Assembly: GCF_028279465.1 (NCBI RefSeq)
Contig: NZ_JANQNS010000007.1
Location: forward strand, 1-64,000
DNA: 64,000 bases
Direction of reading: 5' to 3'
Origin: Parasphingopyxis sp.
GTDB lineage: Bacteria; Pseudomonadota; Alphaproteobacteria; Sphingomonadales; Sphingomonadaceae
Position numbers and translations under genes: made by a program. Under the pieces are notes generated by a model. That model ran no database searches. It was not told the origin of the DNA and worked only from the letters and a program-made list of their open reading frames with translations. The stretch's first letter is position 1. Every line of letters begins with the position of its first letter. This document shows positions 23,101 through 32,447 of this stretch, piece after piece.

Positions 23101-25185
23101 AGACAATATGAACTGATCGAGCGGGTCAAAAGTTACGACCCTGACGCGGACGAGGCGCTGATCAACCGCGCCTATGTCTTCTCGGTCAACGCCCATGGCA
23201 CGCAGAAGCGCGCCTCGGGCGATCCCTATTTCAGCCATCCGATCGAAGTCGCCGGCATCCTGACCGATCTGCGGCTCGACGACGAAACCATCGCCACGGC
23301 GATCCTCCACGACACCATCGAAGACACGGTCGCGACCCAAGGCGAGATCGAAGATCTGTTCGGGGAAAATGTCGCGCGGCTCGTCGACGGTGTCACCAAG
23401 CTCTCAACCATCGAAGCCCAGTCCGATACCGAGCGGGCGGCCGAAAACTTGCGCAAATTCCTGCTCGCCATGTCGGGTGATATCCGGGTTCTGCTCGTCA
23501 AACTCGCCGACCGGCTCCACAATATGCGCACGCTCCACTTCATCAAGAAGGAGGAGAAGCGCCGCCGCATCGCCCGCGAGACGATGGATATCTACGCGCC
23601 GCTCGCCGAGCGGATCGGCATGTACGAGTTCATGAAGGAGATGCAGACGCTCGCCTTCCAGCATCTCGAGCCCGATGCCTATGAATCCATCTCGACCCGG
23701 CTGGAGCGGCTGCGCGAGGGCGAGGGCGCGGCGACGATCGAACGCATCGCCGAGGAATTGAAGCTCGTGCTCGGCAGCCATGGCGTCGATGCCGAAGTCA
23801 CGGGTCGGGAGAAACATCCCTATTCGATATGGCGGAAAATGGCCGAGCGCCACGTCTCGTTCGAGACGCTGACCGATGTGATGGCGTTCCGCGCGATCGT
23901 ACCCGATGTCGCGGCCTGCTACCAGGCGCTCGGCATTCTCCACGAAAAATGGCACATGGTGCCGGGCCGCTTCAAAGACTATATCTCGACGCCCAAGCGC
24001 AACGGCTATCGCTCGATCCATACGGCGGTCCAATATGGCGAGGACCGGCGCATCGAAATCCAGATCCGCAGCAAGGCGATGCACGAACAGGCGGAAAACG
24101 GCCTGGCCGCGCATTGGAGCTACAAACAGGGCGATCGCCCGGATGGGCAGGCGGCCTGGCTGCGCGATCTGATCGAGATTCTCGAGACGACCGAGAGCCC
24201 CGAAGAGCTACTCGAACATACGCGCATGGCGATGTATCAGGACCGCATCTTCGCCTTCACCCCGGCCGGCGAGCTGATCCAGCTCCCCAAGGGCGCAACC
24301 GTTGTCGATTTCGCCTTCGAAGTGCATACCGATCTCGGTAAACAGACGGTCGGCGCCAAGGTCAACGGCCGGGTCGTGCCGCTACGCACGCAGCTCGAAA
24401 ATGGCGATCAGGTGCGCATCCTGCGCTCCGACAATCAGCATCCCGATCCCGGCTGGCTGAGCTTCGTCGTCACCGGCAAGGCGCGCGCGGCGATCCGCCG
24501 CTTCGTCCGGCAGAAGGAGAAAGAAGAGACGATCTCGCTCGGCCGCAAGCTGTTCGACCAGGTCGTCGCCCGTCTCCCCGCCCCGCTCGGCCGCGGTGCG
24601 ACCAAGGCCGCGCTGAAGCGCTTGAAGCTCGCCAAAGAAGACGCGCTGATGGAGAAGATCGCGCGCAAGGAGATCGACGATCGCGCGCTGATGGAAGCGC
24701 TGATGCCGGGTATGGGCTCAGGCGATCTGCACAGCGCCGTGCCGCCCAAGGGTCAGGCGATCTCGATCAAAGGGCTGACCCCGGGCGTCGCTTTCCAGCT
24801 CGCCCAATGCTGCCACCCGATCCCGGGCGATCGGATCGTCGGCATAAGGCGCACGGGCGAGGATATCGAAATTCACACCATCGATTGCGAAACGCTCGCA
24901 GACGGTAACGACGCGGACTGGCTGGCCGTCAATTGGGGCGACGGGTCTGACGGCGGCACCGTGCCGATGCGAGTGGTCCTCAAGAACGAACCCGGCGCGC
25001 TCGCCGTGATGGCCGGCATATACGGCACGCACGGCGCCAACATTCTCAACGTAAAGCTCGAAAATCGCGACGGCAGCTTCCACAGCTTCTACGTCGATAT
25101 CGAGGTCCACAACCGCGCCCACCTGATGCGCATCCTCGCGGCGCTACGTGCTGCGGATGTGGTGAGCCAGGCGGAGCGGGTTTAG
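23095..25185 (+). CDS. rsh: Bifunctional (p)ppGpp synthetase/hydrolase (RelA/SpoT homologue)
   Basis: This 696-aa Rsh has an HD hydrolase domain with intact metal residues (YFSHPIEVAG with His48 and ILHDTIEDT with His72-Asp73) and a synthetase domain (KHPYSIWRKM, RFKDYISTPKRNGYRSIHTAV). A TGS domain (ELIQLPKGATVVDFAFEVHT), a zinc-finger-like region (LAQCCHPIPGD) and a C-terminal ACT domain follow. Both activities look functional, as expected for the single Rsh of alphaproteobacteria. The GTG start is chosen because MLRQYELIERV is the conserved N-terminus; no good ribosome site precedes it, and the start sits in a hairpin. Confidence 0.96.
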   Translation: MLRQYELIERVKSYDPDADEALINRAYVFSVNAHGTQKRASGDPYFSHPIEVAGILTDLRLDDETIATAILHDTIEDTVATQGEIEDLFGENVARLVDGVTKLSTIEAQSDTERAAENLRKFLLAMSGDIRVLLVKLADRLHNMRTLHFIKKEEKRRRIARETMDIYAPLAERIGMYEFMKEMQTLAFQHLEPDAYESISTRLERLREGEGAATIERIAEELKLVLGSHGVDAEVTGREKHPYSIWRKMAERHVSFETLTDVMAFRAIVPDVAACYQALGILHEKWHMVPGRFKDYISTPKRNGYRSIHTAVQYGEDRRIEIQIRSKAMHEQAENGLAAHWSYKQGDRPDGQAAWLRDLIEILETTESPEELLEHTRMAMYQDRIFAFTPAGELIQLPKGATVVDFAFEVHTDLGKQTVGAKVNGRVVPLRTQLENGDQVRILRSDNQHPDPGWLSFVVTGKARAAIRRFVRQKEKEETISLGRKLFDQVVARLPAPLGRGATKAALKRLKLAKEDALMEKIARKEIDDRALMEALMPGMGSGDLHSAVPPKGQAISIKGLTPGVAFQLAQCCHPIPGDRIVGIRRTGEDIEIHTIDCETLADGNDADWLAVNWGDGSDGGTVPMRVVLKNEPGALAVMAGIYGTHGANILNVKLENRDGSFHSFYVDIEVHNRAHLMRILAALRAADVVSQAERV

Positions 25186-25245
25186 TCCAACTGCCTCGAC
25201 GTGAGGAGGCTTGGGTACCCGCCTGCAATCGGCTAGTCCGGCTCC

Positions 25246-26046
25246 ATGACCCAATCATCCGATGATATGACCTATGGGCGCTACCTCGCGCTCGATCCGC
25301 TGCTCTCCGCCCAGCATCCGATTTCCGGGCGGCATGACGAGATGCTGTTTATCATCATCCACCAGACCAAGGAGCTCTGGCTCAAGCAGATTATTTTCGA
25401 GATGGAGCAGGCGCTGGCGCTGGTTCGCGAGGATGCGCTGGTGCCTGCGTACAAGGGACTGGCGCGGATCAGCCGGATCCAGGCGGTGATGACGTTGAGC
25501 TGGGACGTGCTCGCGACGATGACGCCGGCAGATTATACGCGCTTTCGCAATGTGCTCGGCACGAGTTCGGGCTTCCAGTCCGCCCAGTTCCGACAGGTCG
25601 AGTTCATGCTCGGCCTCAAGGATACCAGCCATCTCAAACATCAGGACGAAGACAGCCCGGAACAGCAGGCGATGCGCGCCGCGCTGAACGCGCCGAGCCT
25701 GTGGGACGAGGCCAACCGCGCGGCGGCGCGGGCGGGCCTGCCCATTCCGGACGATGTACTCGAACGCGACTGGACCACCGCCTATACGCCGAACGCGGCG
25801 GTCGAAGATGCCTGGGCGGCCGTGTATCGGGACACGGAGCGCTGGTGGGAACTCTACCAACTCGCCGAAAAACTCGTCGATATGGACGATGCCATGGCAA
25901 GCTGGCGACACAAACATGTGGTGACGGTCGAGCGCGTCATCGGCGGCAAACGGGGGACGGGCGGCACGGCTGGCGTGCCCTATCTGCAATCGACACTGTC
26001 GAAGCGCGCCTTTCCGGAGTTATGGAGCCTGAGGACGCAGCTTTGA
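25246..26046 (+). CDS. kynA: Tryptophan 2,3-dioxygenase
   Basis: This 266-aa protein contains MTYGRYLALDPLLSAQHPIS, FIIIHQTKELWLKQIIFEME (distal-pocket His) and YTRFRNVLGTSSGFQSAQFR (substrate-binding Arg and Ser/Gly loop). The C-terminal HKHVVTVERVIGGKRGTGGT carries the heme-ligand His. It is full length for the bacterial enzyme. It opens the indole ring of L-tryptophan to N-formylkynurenine. No kynB or kynU is adjacent; the only later step of this route visible in the window is glutaryl-CoA dehydrogenase, if the pathway runs through glutaryl-CoA. Confidence 0.96.
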   Translation: MTQSSDDMTYGRYLALDPLLSAQHPISGRHDEMLFIIIHQTKELWLKQIIFEMEQALALVREDALVPAYKGLARISRIQAVMTLSWDVLATMTPADYTRFRNVLGTSSGFQSAQFRQVEFMLGLKDTSHLKHQDEDSPEQQAMRAALNAPSLWDEANRAAARAGLPIPDDVLERDWTTAYTPNAAVEDAWAAVYRDTERWWELYQLAEKLVDMDDAMASWRHKHVVTVERVIGGKRGTGGTAGVPYLQSTLSKRAFPELWSLRTQL

Positions 26047-26110
26047 CCCGCGCCGTCATCGCGCTGCAACGCTGACAAGGGATAAGAAGCAAAAAAGAAA
26101 GGGATTCGCG

Positions 26111-27730
26111 ATGACGATCATGATGGACAGACGGCTCTTGCTGCAGACCGGCCTTTTCGGGCTTGGCGCGCTCGCCACACCGGCAGGCGCGAGACTGATT
26201 TCGGCGCGCGGTTTCACCCATCAGGTTGCATCGGGCGAGCCATCGGCGGACTCGGTGCTGCTCTGGACGCGCTATGTCTCGGAAGGCGAACCCACATTGC
26301 GCGCGGAAGTCGCCGAAGACGCCGAGTTCGGCCGTATCGTCGGAAGCGGTGAGACTCCGGCACGTAATGCGCATGATTTCACGGCCAAGGTGACGGTAGA
26401 CGGGCTCGCGCCCAATCGCTGGTATTTCTACCGCTTCGTTGCACCGGACGGCACAGCCTCGCCGATCGGCCGCACCCGCACCTTGCCCGACGGCCCGACC
26501 AGCCGGTTCCGGCTCGGTGTCTTTTCCTGCTCCAATTTCCGCTTCGGCCATTTCAACGCTTACGGCCATGCAGTCGCGCGCAACGATGTCGATCTGATGA
26601 TCCATACCGGCGACTATTTCTACGAATATGAAATGGGGCGCTACCCGTCCGAGGAGCAGGCGCTCGCCGGGCGCGATCTGATGCCGTCCTACGAGACGCT
26701 GGTGCTGGCCGATTATTGGCTGCGCTATGCGACCTACCGCGCCGATCCCAATCTCGCGGCGCTGCATCGCCTCTATCCGATGGTCGCGCGCTGGGACGAT
26801 CACGAGATCACCAACGACCCTTGGGTCGGCGGGGCGGAAAACCACCAGCCCGACGAGGGTGACTGGGAGGCGCGCAAGCGGATGGCCCTGCAAGCCTATC
26901 GGGACTGGATGCCCGTCTCCGACGCACCTTGGGACAGCTATCAGATCGGCGATCTGGCGACGATCATATTGCCCGAAACGCGGATCACGGCGCGCAGTCA
27001 ACAGCTCGATTATGTCGCCGCAATCGGCGATGGCGGCGGCATGGCCAGCAACCTCGTGGCCTTTCGCGACGGGCCCTGGTCAGACGAAGCGCGGACGATC
27101 ATGGGTGCGGAGCAGGAAGCCTGGGTCGGCGCGCAGATGGCCGCCTCGACCGCATCGGGCACACGCTGGCAGGTGCTCGCGCAGCAGGTCGTCATGGGCC
27201 GGACGCATTTCCCGCTGCCGCTGGCCGAAGAAATCGCGAACAGCGAGAACGAACTGGTACGGCAACGCGCAAACCTCTTCGCCGCCGCAACGCGCGCCGG
27301 CCTGCCGCTCAACCTCGATGCCTGGGACGGCTATCCGGCCGCCCGCGCGCGCCTCTTCCGCGCGGCGCAAGAGGCCGACGCCAATCTTTTGGTTCTCACC
27401 GGGGATACGCACAATGCCTGGGCCTATGACCTGCAACAGGATGGCGCGCCTGTCGGCGTCGAATTTGCGGGCCAGAGCGTCACGTCACCGGGTTTCGACG
27501 GTCTGCTACCCCAGATACCGCCTTCCGCATTGGCGCAGGCGATGGTGGAGGCGAGCCCGGACATGCGCTGGGCCGACACATCGCAGCGCGGTTATCTGAC
27601 CGTCACGCTGACGCCGGAAGCCGCGCATGGAGAGTGGACGTTCATGGAAACGATCCGCGAGCGCTCCACGGCGGTCGCCGGGCGGCACATGATGCGCGCC
27701 GCCCATGGCGCGCGGATGCTGGATGCCTAG
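26111..27730 (+). CDS. PhoD-like alkaline phosphatase/phosphodiesterase, Tat-type signal
   Basis: This 539-aa protein has a twin-Arg style signal (MMDRRLLLQTGLFGLGALAT), a PhoD N-terminal Ig-like domain (FTHQVASGEPSADSVLLWTR) and the metallophosphatase core. The core has HTGDYFYEY, RWDDHEITNDPW (metal Asp/His) and LTGDTHNAW near the C-terminus. PhoD enzymes use Ca/Fe, fit export folded through Tat, and cleave phosphodiesters or monoesters outside the membrane. It follows the dioxygenase by 64 nt and converges on the serine hydrolase gene. No clear Pho box is seen. Confidence 0.92.
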   Translation: MTIMMDRRLLLQTGLFGLGALATPAGARLISARGFTHQVASGEPSADSVLLWTRYVSEGEPTLRAEVAEDAEFGRIVGSGETPARNAHDFTAKVTVDGLAPNRWYFYRFVAPDGTASPIGRTRTLPDGPTSRFRLGVFSCSNFRFGHFNAYGHAVARNDVDLMIHTGDYFYEYEMGRYPSEEQALAGRDLMPSYETLVLADYWLRYATYRADPNLAALHRLYPMVARWDDHEITNDPWVGGAENHQPDEGDWEARKRMALQAYRDWMPVSDAPWDSYQIGDLATIILPETRITARSQQLDYVAAIGDGGGMASNLVAFRDGPWSDEARTIMGAEQEAWVGAQMAASTASGTRWQVLAQQVVMGRTHFPLPLAEEIANSENELVRQRANLFAAATRAGLPLNLDAWDGYPAARARLFRAAQEADANLLVLTGDTHNAWAYDLQQDGAPVGVEFAGQSVTSPGFDGLLPQIPPSALAQAMVEASPDMRWADTSQRGYLTVTLTPEAAHGEWTFMETIRERSTAVAGRHMMRAAHGARMLDA

Positions 27731-27739
27731 CGAATAACG

Positions 27740-28903
27740 CTAGTCCGAGGTCTGGATACCGCCCGTAAACAGTTCGTATCGCCGGCGCAGATGGTGGCTG
27801 ACGACTTGCCCCATCACACGCTGCATCAATTGCTGCCGCGTCGGGATGCCGACCCGCGTATTGCCGATCAGCACGGCCACCGCATAGTTGCGCCCGTCTG
27901 GCGTCGTCAGAATGCCGACATCGTTGTAGCCCGCAACCATACCATTCAGATTCTGGCCGGTTCCCGTTTTGTGGCCGAACTGCCAGCCGCGCGGTACGCC
28001 GCCGCTCAGCCGTTGCGGCCCGGTGCGCGAGGCGCGCATCGTATCGATCATCAGACGCGTGGACTGTTCGGATAGCAGTTCGCCCTGCGCCAGCCGCGCC
28101 AGCGCCTCGACCATACCGTTGGCGGTCGCACCATCGACGGGATCGGCAAGATAGCGGTCCATCGCCGCCCGCCGGACGCTCTGCGCGAGATTGGAGCGGG
28201 CTGTATAGAAGGCGCGGCCGCGGGCCATGGCCTGCCGCCAGGTCAGCCCCGCGATCCCGGCCTGCAATTCGCGTTCGCCGGGTCCGAAGCGCAGGCCTTC
28301 GAGATTGTTCCGCGCGAAGAAAGCGCGCACCGCTTCCGGCCCGCCAGCGAGCCAGAGCAGACGGTCATTGGCGAGATTGTCGCTGCGCGTCATCGCCTGG
28401 ACGAACAGTTCGCGGATCGGCGCGCGAAAGCCTGCATTGCCCATGCGCGAGAGCATCGGCTGGTGGAAGACGACCGCGTCCTCGGGTCGCACGCGCACCA
28501 TGCGATCGAGCGACATTTCGCCGCGATCGACCTGGTCGAGCACGGTCATCGCGACCCAGGTCTTGCTGACGCTTTGCTGGGGCAACCAGCGCTCGCCGTT
28601 CCAGGATACGGTCCAGCCCTCTTCGATATCGCGTACCGCTATCCCGACTTCGCCGCTGAAATCCCGGCCCAATGCTTCGATGGAATCCGTGAGCTGGCGG
28701 GACGGCCCGCGCGGTACTTCAGCCCGGGTCGGCTGCCGCGTTTCGGCAGGGGGCGGGGCGACATAGGGCGTGTTCGACTGGGTGCTCTGGGCGGCAGCTT
28801 GAGGGATGATCCCGCCGCAACCCGCAACGGGCAGCGCAATCAGCCCTGCGACCAGGACACGCCGGCAAATGAATGATATTCGGGCGGAAAATTTCTGACG
28901 CAT
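27740..28903 (-). CDS. Class A beta-lactamase-like serine hydrolase, lipoprotein
   Basis: This 387-aa protein has a lipoprotein signal ending VAGC (Cys29), a Pro/Gln-rich linker, then a penicillin-interacting fold. SVSK at 111-114 is the SxxK nucleophile, SDN lies at 174-176, ERELQ at 210-214 matches the class A ExxLN omega-loop motif except Asn to Gln, and KTG lies at 312-314. All catalytic groups of a class A enzyme are therefore in place, so it could be a lactamase or a peptidase of peptidoglycan. GAGGG near 28914-28918 supports the ATG at 28903; the longer frame to 29023 has no signal plan. No ampR-like gene is adjacent. Confidence 0.88.
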   Translation of the reverse strand: MRQKFSARISFICRRVLVAGLIALPVAGCGGIIPQAAAQSTQSNTPYVAPPPAETRQPTRAEVPRGPSRQLTDSIEALGRDFSGEVGIAVRDIEEGWTVSWNGERWLPQQSVSKTWVAMTVLDQVDRGEMSLDRMVRVRPEDAVVFHQPMLSRMGNAGFRAPIRELFVQAMTRSDNLANDRLLWLAGGPEAVRAFFARNNLEGLRFGPGERELQAGIAGLTWRQAMARGRAFYTARSNLAQSVRRAAMDRYLADPVDGATANGMVEALARLAQGELLSEQSTRLMIDTMRASRTGPQRLSGGVPRGWQFGHKTGTGQNLNGMVAGYNDVGILTTPDGRNYAVAVLIGNTRVGIPTRQQLMQRVMGQVVSHHLRRRYELFTGGIQTSD

Positions 28904-29224
28904 GGCGAACATTCCCTCGCAAATATTCGGCAAGCCCCCGCCCGCCGCTTGGCACCAGACTATAGGCCGCGCTTGCTTGCGCGCGAATGAGCGAAGCCCG
29001 CGCCCACCAACAACATGCCGCAAAGATGAGTCGGTTCGTCGTAATCACGCCGAAATTGACGGTGCGAGCGATCAGGACGGGTTGAGGGAACGCTGTCTCA
29101 GCAGTCCGAGAATATAGCGAGTATTGGCCATCGCATAATAAAGGTTGAGTATCGGCTCTGGAAAGCCGTTGGCCGAAGGTTTAACTGAAGGACATCACTT
29201 TCCTTCAGAGCCAGAGAGTCGCCT
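28904..29224. other. 321-nt divergent intergenic region with an 8-bp palindrome
   Basis: This gap separates the serine hydrolase and thiolase genes. No convincing ORF is seen. CTGAAGGA (29185-29192), 8 nt, and TCCTTCAG (29201-29208) form a perfect inverted repeat ending 16 nt before the thiolase ATG. It may be a regulator site or a small mRNA hairpin near the ribosome site. Confidence 0.5.
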
Positions 29225-30409
29225 ATGTCCGCCGATCCTATCGTCATTTCCGCCTATGCCCGCACGCCGATGGGTGGTTTCCAAGGCAGCCTGTCCGCCG
29301 TCGAAGCACCCGCGCTGGGTGCTACCGCCGTAAAAGCGGCAATCGAACGGGCCGGCGTCGATGGCGACGATGTCGAGCAGATTTTCATGGGCTGCGTACT
29401 GCCCGCCGGCCTCGGTCAAGCGCCGGCGCGCCAGGCCGGCATGGGTGCCGGGCTCCCGATCTCCACCGAAGCGACGACGGTCAACAAGATGTGCGGCAGC
29501 GGCATGCAGGCTGCTATCATGGCGCATGACGCCCTCAAGGCCGGCACCGCCGACATCATCGTCGCCGGCGGCATGGAGAGCATGACCAACGCGCCCTATC
29601 TCCTCAAAAAGCATCGCGGCGGCGCGCGGATCGGCCATGACGCGATCAAGGATTCCATGTTCCTCGACGGGCTCGAAGATGCCTATGAAGAGGGGCGTCT
29701 GATGGGCAGCTTCGCCGAGGAAGCCGCGCAGGAATATCAGTTCACCCGCGAACGGCAGGATGATTATGCGATCGAGAGCCTGTCGCGGGCCAATGCCGCG
29801 ATCGAGAGCGGCGCTTTCGACGGGGAGGTAGTCGCGGTCGAGGTAAAAACGCGCAAGGGCAGCGAAACCGTCGACACCGACGAACAGCCCGGCAATGCCC
29901 GGCCCGACAAGATCCCGACGCTACGCCCCGCCTTCGCCAAGGATGGCACGGTGACGGCGGCCAACGCCTCCTCGATCTCCGATGGTGCGGCGGCGCTGGT
30001 ACTCACGCGCGAGAGCGTCGCGAACGAGAAAGGCATGCCGATCAAGGCGCGGATTATCGCCCATGCCGCCCATGCGCACGAGCCCGGCAAGTTCACCTCG
30101 GCCCCGGTTCCGGCGATCCGCAAGGTGCTCGACAAGGCCGGCTGGAGCGTCGACGATGTCGATCTGTTCGAGGTCAACGAGGCCTTTGCCGTGGTCGCGA
30201 TGATTGCGATGCAGGAACTCGGCATCCCGCACGACAAGATCAACGTGAATGGCGGCGCCTGCGCGCTCGGCCACCCGATCGGCGCGTCGGGCGCGCGGAT
30301 CATGGCGACGCTGCTGAATGCGCTCGAGAAACGCGGCCTCAAGCGCGGCGTCGCAAGCCTGTGCATCGGCGGCGGCGAGGCGACTGCCGTGGCGGTGGAA
30401 CTGGTCTAG
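29225..30409 (+). CDS. Thiolase (acetyl-CoA C-acetyltransferase type)
   Basis: This 394-aa thiolase has the acyl-binding Cys in NKMCGSGMQAA, VAGGMESMTNAPY, NVNGGACALGHPIGASGAR (His) and the C-terminal proton-transfer Cys in ASLCIGGGEATA. It condenses two acetyl-CoA or cleaves acetoacetyl-CoA; homology is to the biosynthetic/AtoB-type branch. In this setting it could close glutaryl-CoA, acetoacetate (from homogentisate) and fatty acid breakdown. Its stop shares the tetranucleotide CTAG (30406-30409) with the convergent gene. Confidence 0.93.
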   Translation: MSADPIVISAYARTPMGGFQGSLSAVEAPALGATAVKAAIERAGVDGDDVEQIFMGCVLPAGLGQAPARQAGMGAGLPISTEATTVNKMCGSGMQAAIMAHDALKAGTADIIVAGGMESMTNAPYLLKKHRGGARIGHDAIKDSMFLDGLEDAYEEGRLMGSFAEEAAQEYQFTRERQDDYAIESLSRANAAIESGAFDGEVVAVEVKTRKGSETVDTDEQPGNARPDKIPTLRPAFAKDGTVTAANASSISDGAAALVLTRESVANEKGMPIKARIIAHAAHAHEPGKFTSAPVPAIRKVLDKAGWSVDDVDLFEVNEAFAVVAMIAMQELGIPHDKINVNGGACALGHPIGASGARIMATLLNALEKRGLKRGVASLCIGGGEATAVAVELV

Positions 30410-30885
30410 TCCTCCACGCGAACGACACAACGCGTTCCCGAGACATGGCTGGCAAGCGCCTGCCAGCCTAAGGCCGTATCCGGCGCGCGGCGAACCATAT
30501 TGGTGGAGGCATAGCTGTGATCGCACGGGCGGCCCTGCTCGTCCGTCCGTTCGCTCAGGCCTCGCCCCGTTACCATCACGAGGTCGGGCCCGAACCAGTC
30601 GATCCGGTCGACGATGTAACGGAAGTTGGTCGGGTTCCACTGGTTCTCGGCCACCCAGCCGATTTCCGCCGCGCGCTCGCTCGCCGATCCATCCGGCGCG
30701 ATGTTGACGAAACCGGGCGCGAGATAGGCGGACAGGCCTTCGACATCCTGATTGCGGTAGAAGCCGGGCCAAGTCTCCGTCTTGATATGCCGCAGCTGCG
30801 CCTCGTCCGCAGCGCGGTCATTAGCAGCCGCCGGCGAAGCGACGATCAATGCCGACAACAGAGCGGCCCCGGTGATGATTTTCAT
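30406..30885 (-). CDS. Exported NTF2-like/SnoaL-fold protein
   Basis: This 159-aa protein has a signal peptide (MKIITGAALLSALIVASPAAA), then an NTF2-like domain with WPGFYRNQDVEGLSAYLAPG, FVNIAPDG and VDRIDWFGPDLVMVTGRG. Such cone-shaped folds bind small ligands or act as weak enzymes; no catalytic residue set can be named. It may carry a disulfide (Cys in RPCDHSY and TRCVVRVED). The gene is monocistronic, and its stop overlaps the thiolase stop. Confidence 0.78.
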   Translation of the reverse strand: MKIITGAALLSALIVASPAAANDRAADEAQLRHIKTETWPGFYRNQDVEGLSAYLAPGFVNIAPDGSASERAAEIGWVAENQWNPTNFRYIVDRIDWFGPDLVMVTGRGLSERTDEQGRPCDHSYASTNMVRRAPDTALGWQALASHVSGTRCVVRVED

Positions 30886-31235
30886 ATGCGCCTCCGCTTA
30901 TCGTCGCATCACATCGGCTCGATGCGCGCTGCGACAACGCTATTCGACAAACACATCGCGATGGTCGACGAGGAGGCTGAGCGGAACCCCAAAAATGGTC
31001 AAGCCACCATGGAAAGCCCGGCCGGGTCGCATAAAACCGGGTCATCCCATGATGGCTTGTGCCGAACAAATTCGCGTGTTGCGCCCCTGTCCGGATGCCC
31101 CCTTATTGCCGAAAACCGATGAACCGCATGTGACGCACATCACGCATTTGCGCGACAATGGCGCCCCCGCAGAATGGTCGCGCTGGCCCGCGCACTATGC
31201 TAATGCCGCCCCAGGATCAGCTCGAGGAACCCGAA
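30886..31235. other. 350-nt divergent intergenic region with a long hairpin
   Basis: This gap lies between the NTF2-like gene and the glutaryl-CoA dehydrogenase gene. CAAGCCACCATGG (31000-31012) pairs with CCATGATGGCTTG (31047-31059) with one mismatch, around an inner GC-rich stem. The hairpin is ~180 nt upstream of the dehydrogenase start and could lie in its leader or be a bidirectional site. No ORF with coding signs is seen. Confidence 0.5.
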
Positions 31236-32447
31236 GTGAATATCGAAACCCCTGTAAAGTCAGCGGAAAAGCCAAGCTTCACCTATCGCTGGGACGACCC
31301 CTTTCTGCTCGAAAGCCAGCTCAGCGACGAAGAAAAGATGGTGTATGACACGGCGCGCAATTATGCGCAGGAAAAGCTGCTGCCGCGCGTTTTGACCGCG
31401 ACTCGGGAAGAACGGTTCGACCGCGAAATCATGAACGAGCTCGGCGAACTCGGCCTTTTGGGCTGTACGATCGAGGGTTATGGCTGCGCCGGCGTATCCC
31501 ATGTCGCCTATGGCCTTGTCGCCCGGGCGGTCGAAGCCGTGGATTCCGGCTATCGCTCGGCGATGAGCGTCCAGTCCTCGCTCGTCATGCACCCGATCCA
31601 CGCATATGGCACCGAGGAACAGCGCGAGAAATATCTGCCTAAGCTGGCGACCGGCGAAATGGTCGGCTGTTTCGGACTGACCGAGCCCGATGCGGGTTCC
31701 GATCCCGGCAGCATGAAGACCCGCGCCAAATCGGTCGATGGCGGATACAGCCTGACCGGCGCGAAGATGTGGATCACCAACTCGCCGATCGCCGATATCG
31801 GCGTCGTCTGGGCCAAGGACGATGACGGCGTGATTCGCGGTTTCATCGTCGAGCGCGGCATGGACGGCCTGTCTTTCCCGAAGATCGAAGGGAAGATGAG
31901 CCTGCGCGCCTCGATCACCGGCGAGATCGTGATGGACGAAGTCTTCGTGCCGGAAGAGAATAAGCTGCCAAATGCCCGAGGACTGGGCGGCCCGTTCGGT
32001 TGCCTCAACAAGGCACGCTACGGCATCGCCTGGGGCTCGATGGGGGCGGCCGAGGATTGCTGGCACCGCGCGCGCGACTACACGCTCGAACGCCAGCAGT
32101 TCGGCCGCCCGCTCGCCGCGACCCAGCTTGTGCAGAAGAAGCTCGCCGACATGCAGACGGAAATTGCGCTCGGGCTCAACGCCGCGCTCGCGGTCGGGCG
32201 TAACATCGATGCAGGCACATGGGCGCCGGAAATGATCAGCCTGATCAAGCGCAACAATTGCGGCAAAGCGCTCGATATCACGCGCAACGCCCGCGACATG
32301 CATGGCGGTAACGGCATTGCCGACGAATATCACGTGATCCGCCATCTGGTGAATCTCGAAACGGTGAACACCTATGAGGGCACGCATGACGTCCATGCGC
32401 TGATCCTCGGCCGCGCGATCACCGGCATTCAGGCCTTCACCGGCTAA
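31236..32447 (+). CDS. gcdH: Glutaryl-CoA dehydrogenase
   Basis: This 403-aa acyl-CoA dehydrogenase contains [56 protein letters not shown] and the catalytic Glu in [20 protein letters not shown]; this ending and the [20 protein letters not shown] segment are typical of GcdH. It oxidises and decarboxylates glutaryl-CoA to crotonyl-CoA with FAD. GTG at 31236, 7 nt after GAGGA (31224-31228), is the best start; in-frame ATGs at 31197 and 31203 are possible. The CoA-transferase gene overlaps its stop by 1 nt. Confidence 0.93.
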   Translation: MNIETPVKSAEKPSFTYRWDDPFLLESQLSDEEKMVYDTARNYAQEKLLPRVLTATREERFDREIMNELGELGLLGCTIEGYGCAGVSHVAYGLVARAVEAVDSGYRSAMSVQSSLVMHPIHAYGTEEQREKYLPKLATGEMVGCFGLTEPDAGSDPGSMKTRAKSVDGGYSLTGAKMWITNSPIADIGVVWAKDDDGVIRGFIVERGMDGLSFPKIEGKMSLRASITGEIVMDEVFVPEENKLPNARGLGGPFGCLNKARYGIAWGSMGAAEDCWHRARDYTLERQQFGRPLAATQLVQKKLADMQTEIALGLNAALAVGRNIDAGTWAPEMISLIKRNNCGKALDITRNARDMHGGNGIADEYHVIRHLVNLETVNTYEGTHDVHALILGRAITGIQAFTG

